From Phytophthora sp. 'mugwort' (lineage: Eukaryota; Oomycota; Peronosporomycetes; Peronosporales; Peronosporaceae): a stretch of 64,000 nucleotides of DNA. Position 1 is the first letter of the stretch. Every line of letters begins with the position of its first letter. Made by a program: the position numbers and the translations under genes. Under the pieces are notes generated by a model. That model had not been told where the DNA came from. It was given only the letters and a program-made list of their open reading frames with translations, and ran no database searches. The DNA lies in NCBI GenBank assembly GCA_033558025.1, contig JAUCEF010000016.1, positions 310,001 to 374,000 on the forward strand, in the 5' to 3' direction. Positions 32,932-42,889 of this stretch are shown one piece after another.

Positions 32932-32981
32932 CAACACCAAGTAGCTGGTTCCGCCTACACGGAACCAGCTACTTGGTGTTG
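32932..32981. repeat. Perfect 22-bp inverted repeat with 6-nt loop
   Basis: The arm at 32932-32953 (CAACACCAAGTAGCTGGTTC and two more bases) is exactly complementary to 32960-32981. The loop is CCTACA. A 22-bp perfect stem without decay stands out in this degraded region. Confidence 0.85.
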
Positions 32982-33180
32982 CAACCGACGGGGCTTCAAC
33001 AACGGTCGGCCGGATCGGGGGCACTATCAGTACCAGCAGCCAGTACACAGGATTGCTGGGGTGGGGTGTGGACTTCACTAACTCAACCTTAAAATGCAGC
33101 CGGTTTTTTTGAAAATGCTCTGAGCAAAACCTTTCTCGGTATTCGCACAACTCATCGGCTTTCTGCGGCGCCAACAAAAT

Positions 33181-33453
33181 TTGATTAACCAGAATGAGGC
33201 CAAGAGTAGACGAGCTCGACCACCACCTTGCGACACTCGACGGTATCTGGAAGGTCGACGATGCGGCGACCAAGCACCCAACCTTTCGTTATTCTGTGGC
33301 GGGTTCGCGTCTGTCTTCCCTAACCCTGCTACTGTAGAGAGCGATTTCTATACTATTGGCTGCGAAAAGACTGGCAAGCGCTACTCGCTCATGGATCTCT
33401 TGCTTGAAGGTGTGCTACATTGCAAGCAGTCAGATGCCCTTTTTCGTCTTTAG
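33181..33453 (+). pseudogene. hAT-like transposase fragment
   Basis: The frame contains GGFASVFPNPATVESDFYTI and SLMDLLLEGVLHCKQ. This resembles a segment found near the C-terminus of hAT-type transposases of oomycetes (pattern VESDFS....EK......L.D.SLEG..HCKQ). The assignment rests on motif memory and is moderate. No ends were identified. Confidence 0.45.
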
Positions 33454-33504
33454 TACATTTTTTTTTTATCTTTTCCCACTTTTCCCACATTCTGAGCTAC
33501 TACG

Positions 33505-34348
33505 GGCCGTTCTTAAGTTCCCGCTCCCAGCTGCCGGGACGCAATAGCGCAATGAAATTGGCCCAGCCGATCAGTGATGTAGGGCCAGGAACTCCCGAGA
33601 TCGTCCCGCTCCCAAGTATATTTCGCGCCGTCGGGAGTGGGATAAGTGGTGGGAGACACAACTAAAGGCCCCAAGCACCAAGCGCAAGCAGCAGTGGAGG
33701 AGCTAGATCGCGTCGAAGGTGCCGTGGAGACCTACAAGACATGGGGAGCCAATGCTCTCCGCACGGAATGTCGGCGGCTGAAATCCACGCCGGCTTCGCT
33801 GAAGAAAGCGTCGTACTTGGCCGCCCTGCGAGCCTCTCTCATCGTTGCGGAGACAATCCAGGCTACAGATGTAGTTCAAGATCCTTTCAGCAGGGCGTGG
33901 CGAACCGCAGGACGGTGGTCCGCCACGCCTGCATGTTTAGGCTGTTAAATGTACTGTTCTCTGATGCTCACTGCGTGCACCTCTCTCCAGCCTAGGGGGC
34001 CTCGCTAGTCGTGAAGCACTTGGACACCCGTAGCGGGTCAGCTATGTGGCGGAGCGTCACTGCCGATTACAAGGACGAAGATAACGAAACTTTTAATGCT
34101 ATACTTCACATGAGGAACGAATTTGGCAGTATCGACGCCGCATCAGTAGTTGCCGCGTCATACTGTCTTCCTTCGTCGTATCTGTGAATGATGAGTGGTG
34201 GCAAATTCGTAATAGATTTAGGATGTTGCACAGGTTTATGAGTTTCTGTAAGTTATGTAAATTGCATAAACTTCCCAACTTTCCTTCTTATTTTGGGAAA
34301 TTGGGACAGTTTTTTTCTGGGATTCGTCCCGGGAACTTAAGAACGGCC
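33505..34348. mobile_element. 844-bp element with 19-bp perfect terminal inverted repeats
   Basis: GGCCGTTCTTAAGTTCCCG at 33505-33523 is repeated exactly in reverse complement at 34330-34348. Inside, plus-strand pieces read TYKTWGANALRTECRRLKST ... KKASYLAAL (33720-33830), a SAP-like helix pair, and MWRSVTADYKDEDNETFNAI ... NEFGSIDAA (about 34043-34150), like a SANT/Myb-type block of transposon proteins. It is probably a decayed DNA transposon or a deletion derivative. A target-site duplication was not clear. Confidence 0.65.
33646..34185 (+). pseudogene. Broken DNA-binding protein gene inside the 844-bp element
   Basis: The frame 33646-33948 contains a SAP-like segment (WGANALRTECRRLKSTPASL). 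Another frame at about 34043-34185 carries the SANT-like segment. Together they resemble a transposon-borne DNA-binding protein with a frame break near 33950. No catalytic domain was seen. Confidence 0.4.
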
Positions 34349-34779
34349 ATAAGAGGTCACATTGCGGGGTCATTAAATGTGGTCTGCTGATGAATGACAG
34401 TTTTAGCAATCGGATTAGTTAAAAAGGTCACTTGTGGTCCACATGAAACCTAAATGATCATACGAAGGTGGACCAGGTACTGAACGGAAGCTCTAAATTA
34501 TTAATAGTGATATTAATTCCACGTTTAAAAAATCGTTTTTAGCTTCAGTGGGAATTTGTGTCTTCATTAGAGCGAGAGCACACCGCAGTTCTTCAAGCCC
34601 TCCAGAACCCTCGGTTCCACCGCACGGATAAGAAACCTCAACATCTCTTGGCCAGGTGAGGGGGCGTGGCCATAGAAATGTTGCGGTAGAACACCTTGTA
34701 TCGACAACCGCAGCTTGCCGTTTTACAAGCACATGCATTCGAATATAATGTCCTTGTCCATGAGGAATCGGGAATCGAC
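34349..34779. other. No gene recognised
   Basis: About 430 bp between the 844-bp element and the PDR relic. A minus-strand frame (34493-34903) runs from the relic into unrelated sequence. Confidence 0.4.
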
Positions 34780-34965
34780 CGCATTTTATGAGAGAAACCA
34801 GCGTCATATGACGTTTGGACGTATCGCCACAACGATAGCGCATTTCGAACCCGGGAAGGGGGTGGACCAATGCATTTCCAACGATGGAGGAAAGAGTGAG
34901 CACCCATTGAGAGGTGCATCAGCACTTGGCAAGTCGTCACTTGTGATATTCTTATGATAGTGTCA
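34780..34965 (-). pseudogene. N-terminal relic of a PDR transporter
   Basis: The minus strand reads ITSDDLPSADAPLNG and, after a frame change, LTLSSIVGNALVHPLPGFEM then RYR. Intact PDR copy 1 reads DLTSADALMADG and TLSAVIENALGQPIPGLEVRFR. The match is colinear. This places a PDR fragment 18 kb away from the main cluster. Confidence 0.75.
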
Positions 34966-35219
34966 TGCTAAGAACGGCAGATTACCCTAGTATTATCCTA
35001 GTCAACGCCTTCATGAGCGTCGCCACGTCGAGAGAGATGCAGGGGCACACACAACCGGTAGGTTGAACGATGAATCATTCCAATACAACGACACGAACAT
35101 GTTGAAGACATTTGACACTGCAAAAACTCACAAAACACTACATGTACACACTGTGCCCGTCATCCTAGCACGGAAACGAATGACGCACTACATGAACCGC
35201 ATGGCAACCTGCAGCCCTC

Positions 35220-36005
35220 CTACCATGTAAACTCGAACGTGTGGCACTCCCTCAAGCTCGGGAGGCCGTTCAACTGCTCACGGATCTCTCGGCTTGTCGC
35301 CGTTGCGCCGCCCCATAACGTCATGGCTTGGTAGCCAGCTAAGATACTGCTGTCAAGCGCTTCGGACTCCCGTAGAGCTTGCTCTTCCTGTAGGAGCTCC
35401 AAGTAGCGCTGCCGGATAGAGACAGTGGACAGATTGAGTGCCGTCTTGTGTTCATTCAGTGCCCCCAACGCCACGACTGACGTGCGTTTGGACAGCATCT
35501 TGCGAACCTGCGTTTCCAGTTGGATCCACTCGGCTTCGTTGCTGGAGCGTTTGGTCTTCATGCGACTGCGGTAGCCCCTTTCGTAGCCTCGTTGTTTGTC
35601 CTTGCGTCGCTGGTTACTACCCGAAGGGTCCACGTCGACCTTACGTCGGGGACGACGACCTGGTTTGGCCGTTGGTTTGACGGGGCTGATACTTGGTTCA
35701 GTGGGGGTGTTGACCTTGACAGGAGAAACAGCGACGACCTTAATGTCCTGGACGTCGAGCATGAAGTCGCAATCGTCGGATTTGTCGTCCAGGAGATTGC
35801 CGAATAGTGAATGCTGATCTTCCGCAGATATCGAGCAGGTGATGAAATTGTGCGTCTTGTTGGATCCGGGAGAGCAGGAGGTGGGGGTGCCATCCATGTT
35901 GATCGGGCTCAGGTCGGTGAGGGACAGCTCGTCGTCCATGTCGATGCTGATGGAATCGATCCACACGGGGATTGGAGATTCCCATTCCGTCATGGACATG
36001 TTCAT
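35220..36005 (-). CDS. bZIP-like transcription factor
   Basis: A 261-residue protein, probably nuclear and DNA-binding. The N-terminal half is acidic (IDMDDELSL, LLDDKSDDCDF) and could be an activation region. A basic Pro/Lys/Arg stretch (PTAKPGRRPRRKVDVD) follows, then a bZIP-like basic region and start of a coil at residues 132-171 (QRRKDKQRGYERGYRSRMKT ... EWIQLETQVRKML). The basic region lacks the classical Asn-x7-Arg spacing but resembles the Tyr-Arg-containing bZIP-like proteins of oomycetes; target genes are unknown. The C-terminal 90 residues show a coil-like stretch (RQRYLELLQEEQALRESEAL). An initiator motif 75-90 bp upstream supports the start at 36005; ATGs at codons 3 and 5 are alternatives. 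The frame is intact and has no intron. Confidence 0.75.
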   Translation of the reverse strand: MNMSMTEWESPIPVWIDSISIDMDDELSLTDLSPINMDGTPTSCSPGSNKTHNFITCSISAEDQHSLFGNLLDDKSDDCDFMLDVQDIKVVAVSPVKVNTPTEPSISPVKPTAKPGRRPRRKVDVDPSGSNQRRKDKQRGYERGYRSRMKTKRSSNEAEWIQLETQVRKMLSKRTSVVALGALNEHKTALNLSTVSIRQRYLELLQEEQALRESEALDSSILAGYQAMTLWGGATATSREIREQLNGLPSLRECHTFEFTW

Positions 36006-36079
36006 GGTAATTGTGGTGGAGGGTGTGGGGTGTGGGGGGGGGAGTACTGGAAGAGTAGAGTGGTTGACGCCGCTGTGGC

Positions 36080-36095
36080 AAATTGAAGAGTGAGG
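36080..36095 (-). promoter_or_regulatory. Oomycete initiator motif of the bZIP-like gene
   Basis: Reads TCACTCTTCAATTTGCC on the minus strand, nearly ideal for the TCATTYBNCAWTTT core. The ATG is 75-90 bp downstream. Confidence 0.7.
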
Positions 36096-37049
36096 TTGGG
36101 GGGGCGGACCGGCCTTTCGTTCGCAGCAGAGTGGTCTCGATGCTCAAGAGTGACCGCTGGAAGGCAGAGCGGACAAAGGCAAGTCAGACGTGCAGCAGTC
36201 CCTCTCTTCACAGATGACGGGCCAGCACCTCGAAATATGTCGATGCGCCGTGACCATCCACAGTGCAGCGTTGCGCTGTTCAGACACTCCGTATAGCGAT
36301 GACAGTCTGATATCCGCGGCGCTGAGCCAACCACGTAGGAGGTCCATACAGCCCCATTTCTTCGGTGATGTCCTGGATACGGACAAGACGCCACCAAGAT
36401 CGAAAAATCTGGAACCGGGATCACAACGGACCTCACCGTATTCCTGCGGCGGTGACCATAAGCTCCGCTGTGATTCTTTTGACTAGTAATGTATGGGTTT
36501 CCGTTTAATAAGGCGGATTCATCGAGGTGAGAGGCATCTACAACTTTTCGTAGGCTTTAACGTGGTTGTTCAATCGCTCGAATTCTACTATTGGAGTTGC
36601 ACGGGTGGTTTTGGTACCTAAGGGACACGAGTTGAGAGTTACGCTAGCAACGCTGCATGGAGAGCAACCTACCACTTCTCAGAACAGATGATGCAGTTGA
36701 GGCTTGCTATTACATACCCTTCGACCCAACACTGACTTATCCTACTTTAGGCCAGTGCATGGACAAAAAGCAAGAATGATTAAATGTTGTATATTAACTT
36801 CCACACTCTCCAAGTCCTTTGTTGATCACACACACACACTCTATAAACACTGCGCAACACTAGCGCCACCTTTGAATTCGGAAGATTTCGCCGTTGCTGC
36901 CGAACCGTCGGACTGCAAAAAAAAGCGTGATCAACTGGTGCAGTCGCGATGCGAAGGGGCAAAGAAGGAGGCGTTACTGCTGAGCGTGCCCTCTAGATAA
37001 GTTGCTCATCCCAACCATCTACGTCTTAATCACCATGCCAATGACTTGG
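36096..37049. other. Intergenic DNA, no gene recognised
   Basis: About 950 bp. The overlapping frames at 36002-36486 lack motifs. A short CA microsatellite lies at about 36826-36840. Confidence 0.5.
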
Positions 37050-37393
37050 GGTTCTATCAGCGGCAGGTCGTGGCGTACGATAAACTACGCTGCCACTGAC
37101 CAATTTGTCCAAAGTGAAGAGGTCCGATAGGGAAACATGTGCTGTCCACGTTCAAGGTATCTGAGTAAAAGTTTCCCGCGACGTCATAAACTATGGGGTC
37201 CAAGCAGATGGATACCTACTGTATTAACACCGTTGGTACCAAACGATAGTAGTGGTACTGCCAATGAATATGTGTCTGCGGATGGGCTGGACATCCGGTC
37301 GTTCGGGATTGGAGCCGGGTTCTGGAGCCAGAACAAGTCGTAGGGTGAGTCAGCCAAGGTGAAGGCAGAATAGTGAATCGTAGTATCCCACAT
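37050..37393 (-). pseudogene. Relic of a GPI-anchored cysteine-rich secreted protein
   Basis: The minus-strand frame 37184-37393 reads PIPNDRMSSPSADTYSLAVP then LLSFGTNGVNTVGIHLLGP. The intact gene at 44639-45910 reads VQVPNDQMCNAFSGKKFTTT and LGFGTNGVDTMGICLQP at the same spacing. After a frame change at about 37160 it continues with TLNVDST... and SYATTC, matching TLDADGTDIKLSDLF and DYATTSTN. It is a decayed paralogue 7 kb from the intact gene, in the same orientation. Confidence 0.7.
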
Positions 37394-37862
37394 CTCTTTC
37401 GCACTTACCTTTCAGGTTTGCCAACGCTCTCTCTCTGCACACGCAGTGTCGGTGCTAGCTAGTCTCGGCGAGTATCTCCACTATGTCATCCAAGGATTAC
37501 ACTGAAGAATGTGCTGATTTCGCAAAAATGAAGTCGTTGCAGCACCCTCTGCTGATGTCGGGCGCGTCCAGGATGGTGTATGTCATGATGAACTTGATCG
37601 TGGTTGGACAGCCACCGGAGCTCAGTGCGAATCTCCACGAGCATGAAAGGGAAGTCGATCGGAGAGACGACCAGCGACTTGGCTAATGTGCTATTTGATT
37701 CGCGCAGGGGCTTCCAGCTTGTGGTACGGGGGGCACCGATAGCGACCATGAGCAGCAGGGGCGAGACGCGTATAGACGCATTGCCGAGTCTGGCTACCGG
37801 TATGTTGAACGTAGAGGAACTGCCTGTACCGCCTTTTTGCATTTAGTGAGCTGCACCCTCAT
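37394..37862. other. Unassigned stretch
   Basis: Both strands have open frames of 67-118 codons at 37483-37846 but neither has a recognisable motif. Confidence 0.3.
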
Positions 37863-38470
37863 ATGAGATGCACCCTCATATTAGCCAATCAGAATAATTT
37901 GCCAGACATGGCTTCAAATCGCATGTTGAGAGCTGCATCCCTTCAACGGAAACCTCTGGCGGGACCGGCGCACCGGCATCCGACTTTTGCCATGGTGCGA
38001 GTCAAGCCGCGCCCCGTGGGCAGGTCACGCGTTGGGGGTAAGGGCCGGCACCATTCCAAGGACACTGTCAAGAGCGTGTCGGCGGAGAAGAAGCTAGTGA
38101 TGCTATCATTCTGGGCCGCAGCTCCTCTGCCTAAGATGCGACATACAATTGAGCATTTTTGGCATGAGTCAGCGCCAAAATTGTACAACCCAAGCGCACC
38201 ATGATCCAGCGCTGGCGAAGGAGCTCTGTGAAGCTCGAGGAAGCACCAAAGGGGCGCAAAGGCACCCATCTCAAAGTACGGAGCGTAGATGTAGGAACTA
38301 TCCTATCTAAAGAGATTGAACTAGAGATTGTAGAATGGGTTAATAATTTGAGACAGGAAGGAGGGCCTGCATCGACAACGCTGCTGTCCATACAGGCTAG
38401 GCGCTTCTCTGCGGAGGCTGACGTCGCCACCTTCAGGGCTTCAGACATCACAGAGGAAGCAGTAGTGTAA
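37863..38470 (+). pseudogene. pogo/CENP-B-type HTH fragment of a transposase, copy D
   Basis: Two overlapping frames join near 38201 into one N-terminal DNA-binding region: FWAAAPLPKMRHTIEHFWHE ... IQRWRRSSVKLEEAPKGRKG then SKEIELEIVEWVNNLRQEGG, the usual ...R....W......E.EIV.WV.ELR.EG pattern of CENP-B/pogo HTH domains. It ends with a stop at 38468-38470, before any catalytic domain. Either a truncated transposase or a separate HTH protein. Confidence 0.6.
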
Positions 38471-38929
38471 ATAAATATATTTCTACTCCCTGTCAAACAT
38501 GATGCATCCTTTGAATATAAGTTTATGTAGGCGGAACCTTCGGCGTGAACATTGGGTGCAGCTCTCTACATGCGATATGCGGTATGCCTAAGAGAGAAAC
38601 TGAGTCGGCGGGGCTCCTTTCCCGCGGCCATGTTGAACCGTAGCCGGGAAGAGACGCCTGTGGCCCGAAGGTAAGGCCACAAGCTCAATGCTTCATCCTG
38701 ATGTCTTACAATCCGCCGCCGGCGTGCTCGGCCATTACTGGCTTCTGTCTCCACCACTTTCACGCCCATACGCCAAGTTCCTGGTTCCATTTGCCGATCG
38801 CTTAGCGGGCGTTGCCTTATGTCTACTGTACCCGAAGGCGGTGTGGATTTTTGAACCCAGGCGGGGCCCCACGTTGGCGGACAGGCGGGTGAAGAACGTG
38901 ACACGCTACAGACGCTTACGCGTGTTATG

Positions 38930-39300
38930 GCATGCACGACATCACTGGACTACTTCTTGGATCGAGGTCTAGAACGGCGCCACACTCCCGAGCCGCGCGT
39001 ACTACCAGGCCTACAAGCCCATGAGACGACGACTGGGAGGCATTGCCCCTCTAGACCACGACCCGCATCTGTCCTACTGAAGTTCCCGGTCAAGCAGTCT
39101 CAAGAACTACTGGGTCTAACCAGCCCATGAGACGCCGCCCAGTAGCCCCCAAGACCACCAGTCCAGTCACAAGACCAGATATCCGAACCTTCGCGGCCAA
39201 ACCCCAACCATCGTCCGAAAGGTCTGGTCGGCCCGGGGATTGAACCCTGGCCGCTTCCGTCCGACACTGGATGCTTAACCAGCTGAGCTATCTGAGCTCA
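38930..39300 (-). mobile_element. tRNA-derived SINE-like repeat
   Basis: On the minus strand, from about 39300, the sequence has an A box (TAGCTCAGCTGGTTAAGC) and a B box (GGGTTCAATCCCC, 39236-39248) at the spacing of a tRNA gene, but the acceptor and anticodon stems do not pair well. Downstream is a GC-rich body with internal repeats (GTCTCATGGGCT occurs twice, near 39120 and 39020). This fits a SINE with a pol III promoter. The 3' limit is uncertain. Confidence 0.55.
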
Positions 39301-39654
39301 CTAGAAGTAGATGGCTCACCACCACCTGGTTCATCGGGTTATACTTGGTTTTTGTATAGACCCCATCGGAAAGGTCCTGCAAATGTCCAACTCGGCCCAG
39401 AGACGTCTCGGGACGTCCATCAGTTTTTCCTCCTGGAAACTAAAATGGGTCTTACGGGGTACCCACTTTCGAGGAAATGGACCTTTTTGGACACCAATTG
39501 GATACTTCGTACCCAACGTTTGGGTCCACATGACCCAGATCGATCCCAAATAGCAAGTAGGGTAGCTAAGTAGGTTGCTTACTAGCCTTAAAGTGTAATG
39601 TATTTTTGTTAATCTAAGAGAGAAACTGAATGATAAATCCTTTTAAAGATAATG

Positions 39655-39797
39655 CACCTATAGACATCAAGTACGAGAGGACATTCAGAACAGATCACAG
39701 ATGGTGTGATCTGGGTACATACGGTAGTGCGATGACGATTGAAGGCGAAGGAATCGATGCCGCCCCAGACGCAGTCCGAGGCGTGTTCACTTCCTAA
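39655..39797 (+). other. Possible copia RNase H tail upstream of the LTR repeat
   Basis: One frame reads APIDIKYERTFR from about 39652, recalling the KHIDIKYHFVR motif at the end of copia RNase H. If real, it is part of an older copia copy lying head-to-tail with the element that follows. Weak evidence. Confidence 0.25.
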
Positions 39798-39867
39798 TTT
39801 GCCTCAGACTGAGCACATCGTCTAGAGTAGGGCAATTAGGAATAACGGATAAATACACACGTAGTGA
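39798..39867 (+). repeat. LTR fragment, 5' copy
   Basis: First copy of the 70-bp direct repeat bounding the copia element. It ends CACACGTAGTGA about 40 bp before the gag start. Confidence 0.7.
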
Positions 39868-39908
39868 GTCTCTTCAGTGCTCAGCCATTTTAATATTTCA
39901 AGTAAAAA

Positions 39909-40871
39909 ATGAGCAAACCGAGCCAAAGTGTGACCGACAGACTGGCCTTTCACGGCAAAAAGACCTTATTCGCTGGGTGGAAGATAAGGTCAAGGGCCAT
40001 GTGGTTGCGCTCAGTGATGCGTTAGTCGTGACCGAGCTTCAAGCGAAGCGTCGCGTACAGATTGCTCGCTACGAAGATGCGTTCGTGAGAGAACCAGTCC
40101 TCGACGAACCAGGGCTAGGGGATACAGGTGAAGAAAAGGACACGTACGAGCTGCAAAAGGCTTTTGTCAGGCAGCAATCGTCGTACATCAAGGATCTTCT
40201 GAACCTAACCCTTCCGACGGGTTTTGCGGACGAGAGGCTGATGCAACGACCGGTGCACGAGATTTGGCGTGCAATTGAGAAACGCTACGGCCTCAACACC
40301 GCGTCTGGAGTGGAGATGGTGCAGCGCTTCGAAGCTATTGCAGCCTCTGATTTTAAGAGCGTTTTTACACCTGATCCAGCAACCCAAAGCCGCAAGAGAC
40401 CAGGCAAATCTGAACAACGCCGAGGCGCTGAAAGTTGGTCTGATTTCGGAGCAGATGATGCTGATCAAGATTCTGGCGGTCCTACCCGGACCCCTCTGGG
40501 GTTCGGCGGTCGCATTTACTCCAGAAGGGTTCACGCTGGAAAAGCTCGAGTCCAAACTCTACGCAATCTTTGGGAGCAAGAGCAAGTCTGAAATCAAGCT
40601 TTTGGGTAATGGTGCATCCGTGAACCATGTTAATGCTAAGGAGATCAAGCCTGCCAAAACCGTTGGATCGGCCATAGGAAAAAGAAAGGACACTTTCCGG
40701 CCGACACAAGATTCGCACCAGAATCTGGGTGCAATGTCGTGCTACTATTGTGCTGGCGTCCACAATGACATCAGCGGTGGGCCGCATCCCAAGCAGCAGT
40801 GTAGCAAACGCAAGCGAGATGTCGACCAAAAGGTTTTTGGCGCAACATCTGGTCTTACCCACGTGCCGTAA
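39909..40871 (+). pseudogene. copia gag
   Basis: Starts at an ATG at 39909 (MSKPSQSVTDRLAFHGKK). The open part 39977-40390 contains LPTGFADERLMQRPVHEIWR and AIEKRYGLNTASGVEMVQRF, like UBN2-type copia gag. A frameshift near 40390 leads into the 40269-40871 frame, with GFTLEKLESKLYAIFGSKSK and a zinc knuckle-like CYYCAGVHNDISGGPHPKQQC at 40738-40800. Gag would form the virus-like particle. Confidence 0.75.
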
Positions 40872-41299
40872 AGCGAGGTGACACTGAACCAACGCCAAAG
40901 ATGACTGGCAAGGGAAAGTACCGCGCGAAAGTAAAGGTAACGGACAAGGAGCGGAAGATTGTGCCAACTCAGGACTGTCTACCTATAGACATGTCAGTTG
41001 ATGCATGCAAGACCGTGTCTACAAGTCCATCACCTTCGGTCAGCCGCCCAATGGAGTGGAATTTCCTTTATCTCCAGGAAGAGACTTGATTTTGTTCAAT
41101 GCGCAAGAAACGGACGATGGGATCCGTGTTTGACATTGGCGTCAATGGAGGGCAGGTGATTCGAATGGACACCGAAGAAGCGTCAACGGCTCCGGGAGAA
41201 CAGCTGATCTCTCCTGCAATCAGTCTTCAGAAGATGCTTCTGGAAGACAAGGTACGGTCATTGTATCCTTATTTGCTTGATGCGAAAACCTGTTTAACC

Positions 41300-42724
41300 G
41301 AAGACTCGTGGTGTTGGACTCAGGCTGCGGATTCGGCTTAACCTGCAAAGAGTCGATATTCGTCGAAAACAACCCGACAATGGATACATGTCTACGTTTG
41401 CACAAGGGTCTAAGCATTCAAATACTCACATTGGCACAGTGAAACTGTATTTGCATGGTCCACAAGGCATACGACAATTCCTTTGTGATAATATAGCACT
41501 TGTACCACACGCAGCGTCAAATATTCTCAGTGAATATTGGCTACAGAGAAATGGGTTACGAAATCATTGGGTCACCGACTGGACAATTCAAATTTATATT
41601 CTTGGAAAACGAGCTAGAGTTTTTGGTTAGAGTAATTGATGGGGCATATACGTACAGAACAAAACAGCCAAAGGGAGACAACGGTTGTGCAATGCAGTCA
41701 AATCAAAGCCCTGTAAACCGCTAGAACTACCAGGAGTCGGGAAGTCGGAAAGCACATTGCAGGAATGGCACGTAAGACATGACCATCTCAATAAAGAAAC
41801 AGTGATAGCAGTTGTGTCAAACGATAGTGGAAGGAATGCCCACACTATCGTCATCTGCGTTACGAAAGGTTCCGTTCTCTTGCACAACACGTGCGGAAAT
41901 GAAGAAGCGGAGAATGTCCTACCGTTATGCTAAGGGTTCAAGAGGCATACAGCCCATCAGTACCTTCCATATGGACACAAACGGACCCCTGAAACCATGG
42001 GGGTATATGGGAGTGTAGGTACGATTCAATACTTGCTGAGTATATTTAATGACAACACCTCCTGGCGGTGGTCATACATACTACGCAACAAAAAGGAGGT
42101 ATTTGAAAGGTCACAGAGTTACTACTTCTACTAGAGCGCGAAGGCAAATTCACAATACGTCGAATTCGGTGATGGAGGCACCGAGTTTGTGAACGCTGCC
42201 TTTAAAACTTCTGTAAAGAGAACGGTATTGTTTTTCAGACAACTAATACATACCGTTCAGACGAAAATGGAGCCGCAGAGCGAGACCATCAGAGCAAGCT
42301 TGATAGGGTTCGTTGTGCATTAAAGAATGCTGATATGGTGGCCAGAAGCACTTATGTACATACCTACGTACAGAATCGTACACCTATGAGACGTTTGGAA
42401 ACAAGACGCCGTATGAAATGGTGTATGGCACTCCTCCAAACATGTGTAAACTACCGGTATGGGGCTTAGTGTGCTTTGCCACATGTCCCAAAAGCTCTTA
42501 GAAAAGACAAGAAGCTATCCGCAAGAGCCATTAAGTGCCGGTTTCTCGGGATATCCGAGGATACCAAAGGGTACAGGTTACTGGATGTCAATAATAACAG
42601 ATACATCATATCAAGAGACGTCATGTTCGACGCCACCAATGTAGCTCACCCGCAGCAGAGGAAGCAAAATTTCCTGGCATCGCGGAGGCAGTGGAGCTGG
42701 CCAATCTGCACAGGGATCAGCTGA
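41300..42724 (+). pseudogene. copia protease and integrase regions
   Basis: Near 41308 the frame reads RVVLDSGCGFGLT, the protease active-site block (DSG). At about 41755-41800 LQEWHVRHDHLNKETVIAVV is the GAG-pre-integrase HxxxH zinc region. At about 41960-42005 TFHMDTNGPLKPWGYMGV starts the integrase core, with the first catalytic Asp, and stops right after. Later pieces TPYEMVYGTPPNMCKLPVWG (42400-42470) and CRFLGISEDTKGYRLLDVNN with ISRDVMFD (42535-42640) are the integrase C-terminal part. Several frameshifts; inactive. Confidence 0.75.
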
Positions 42725-42889
42725 GCCAGTAGTAGCTGAAGCACTTACTGAGGCATCTACCCGAGCAGTGGGAGCTAAAAATAAACGACGACGAGCAGGC
42801 TTTATGGAGGCGCCAATGAGCCGTGAACCTAGGCCACGTCGCGAACTAAGAAACCGAAGAAATATCAGGACTATCAATGCTTCCAGGCA

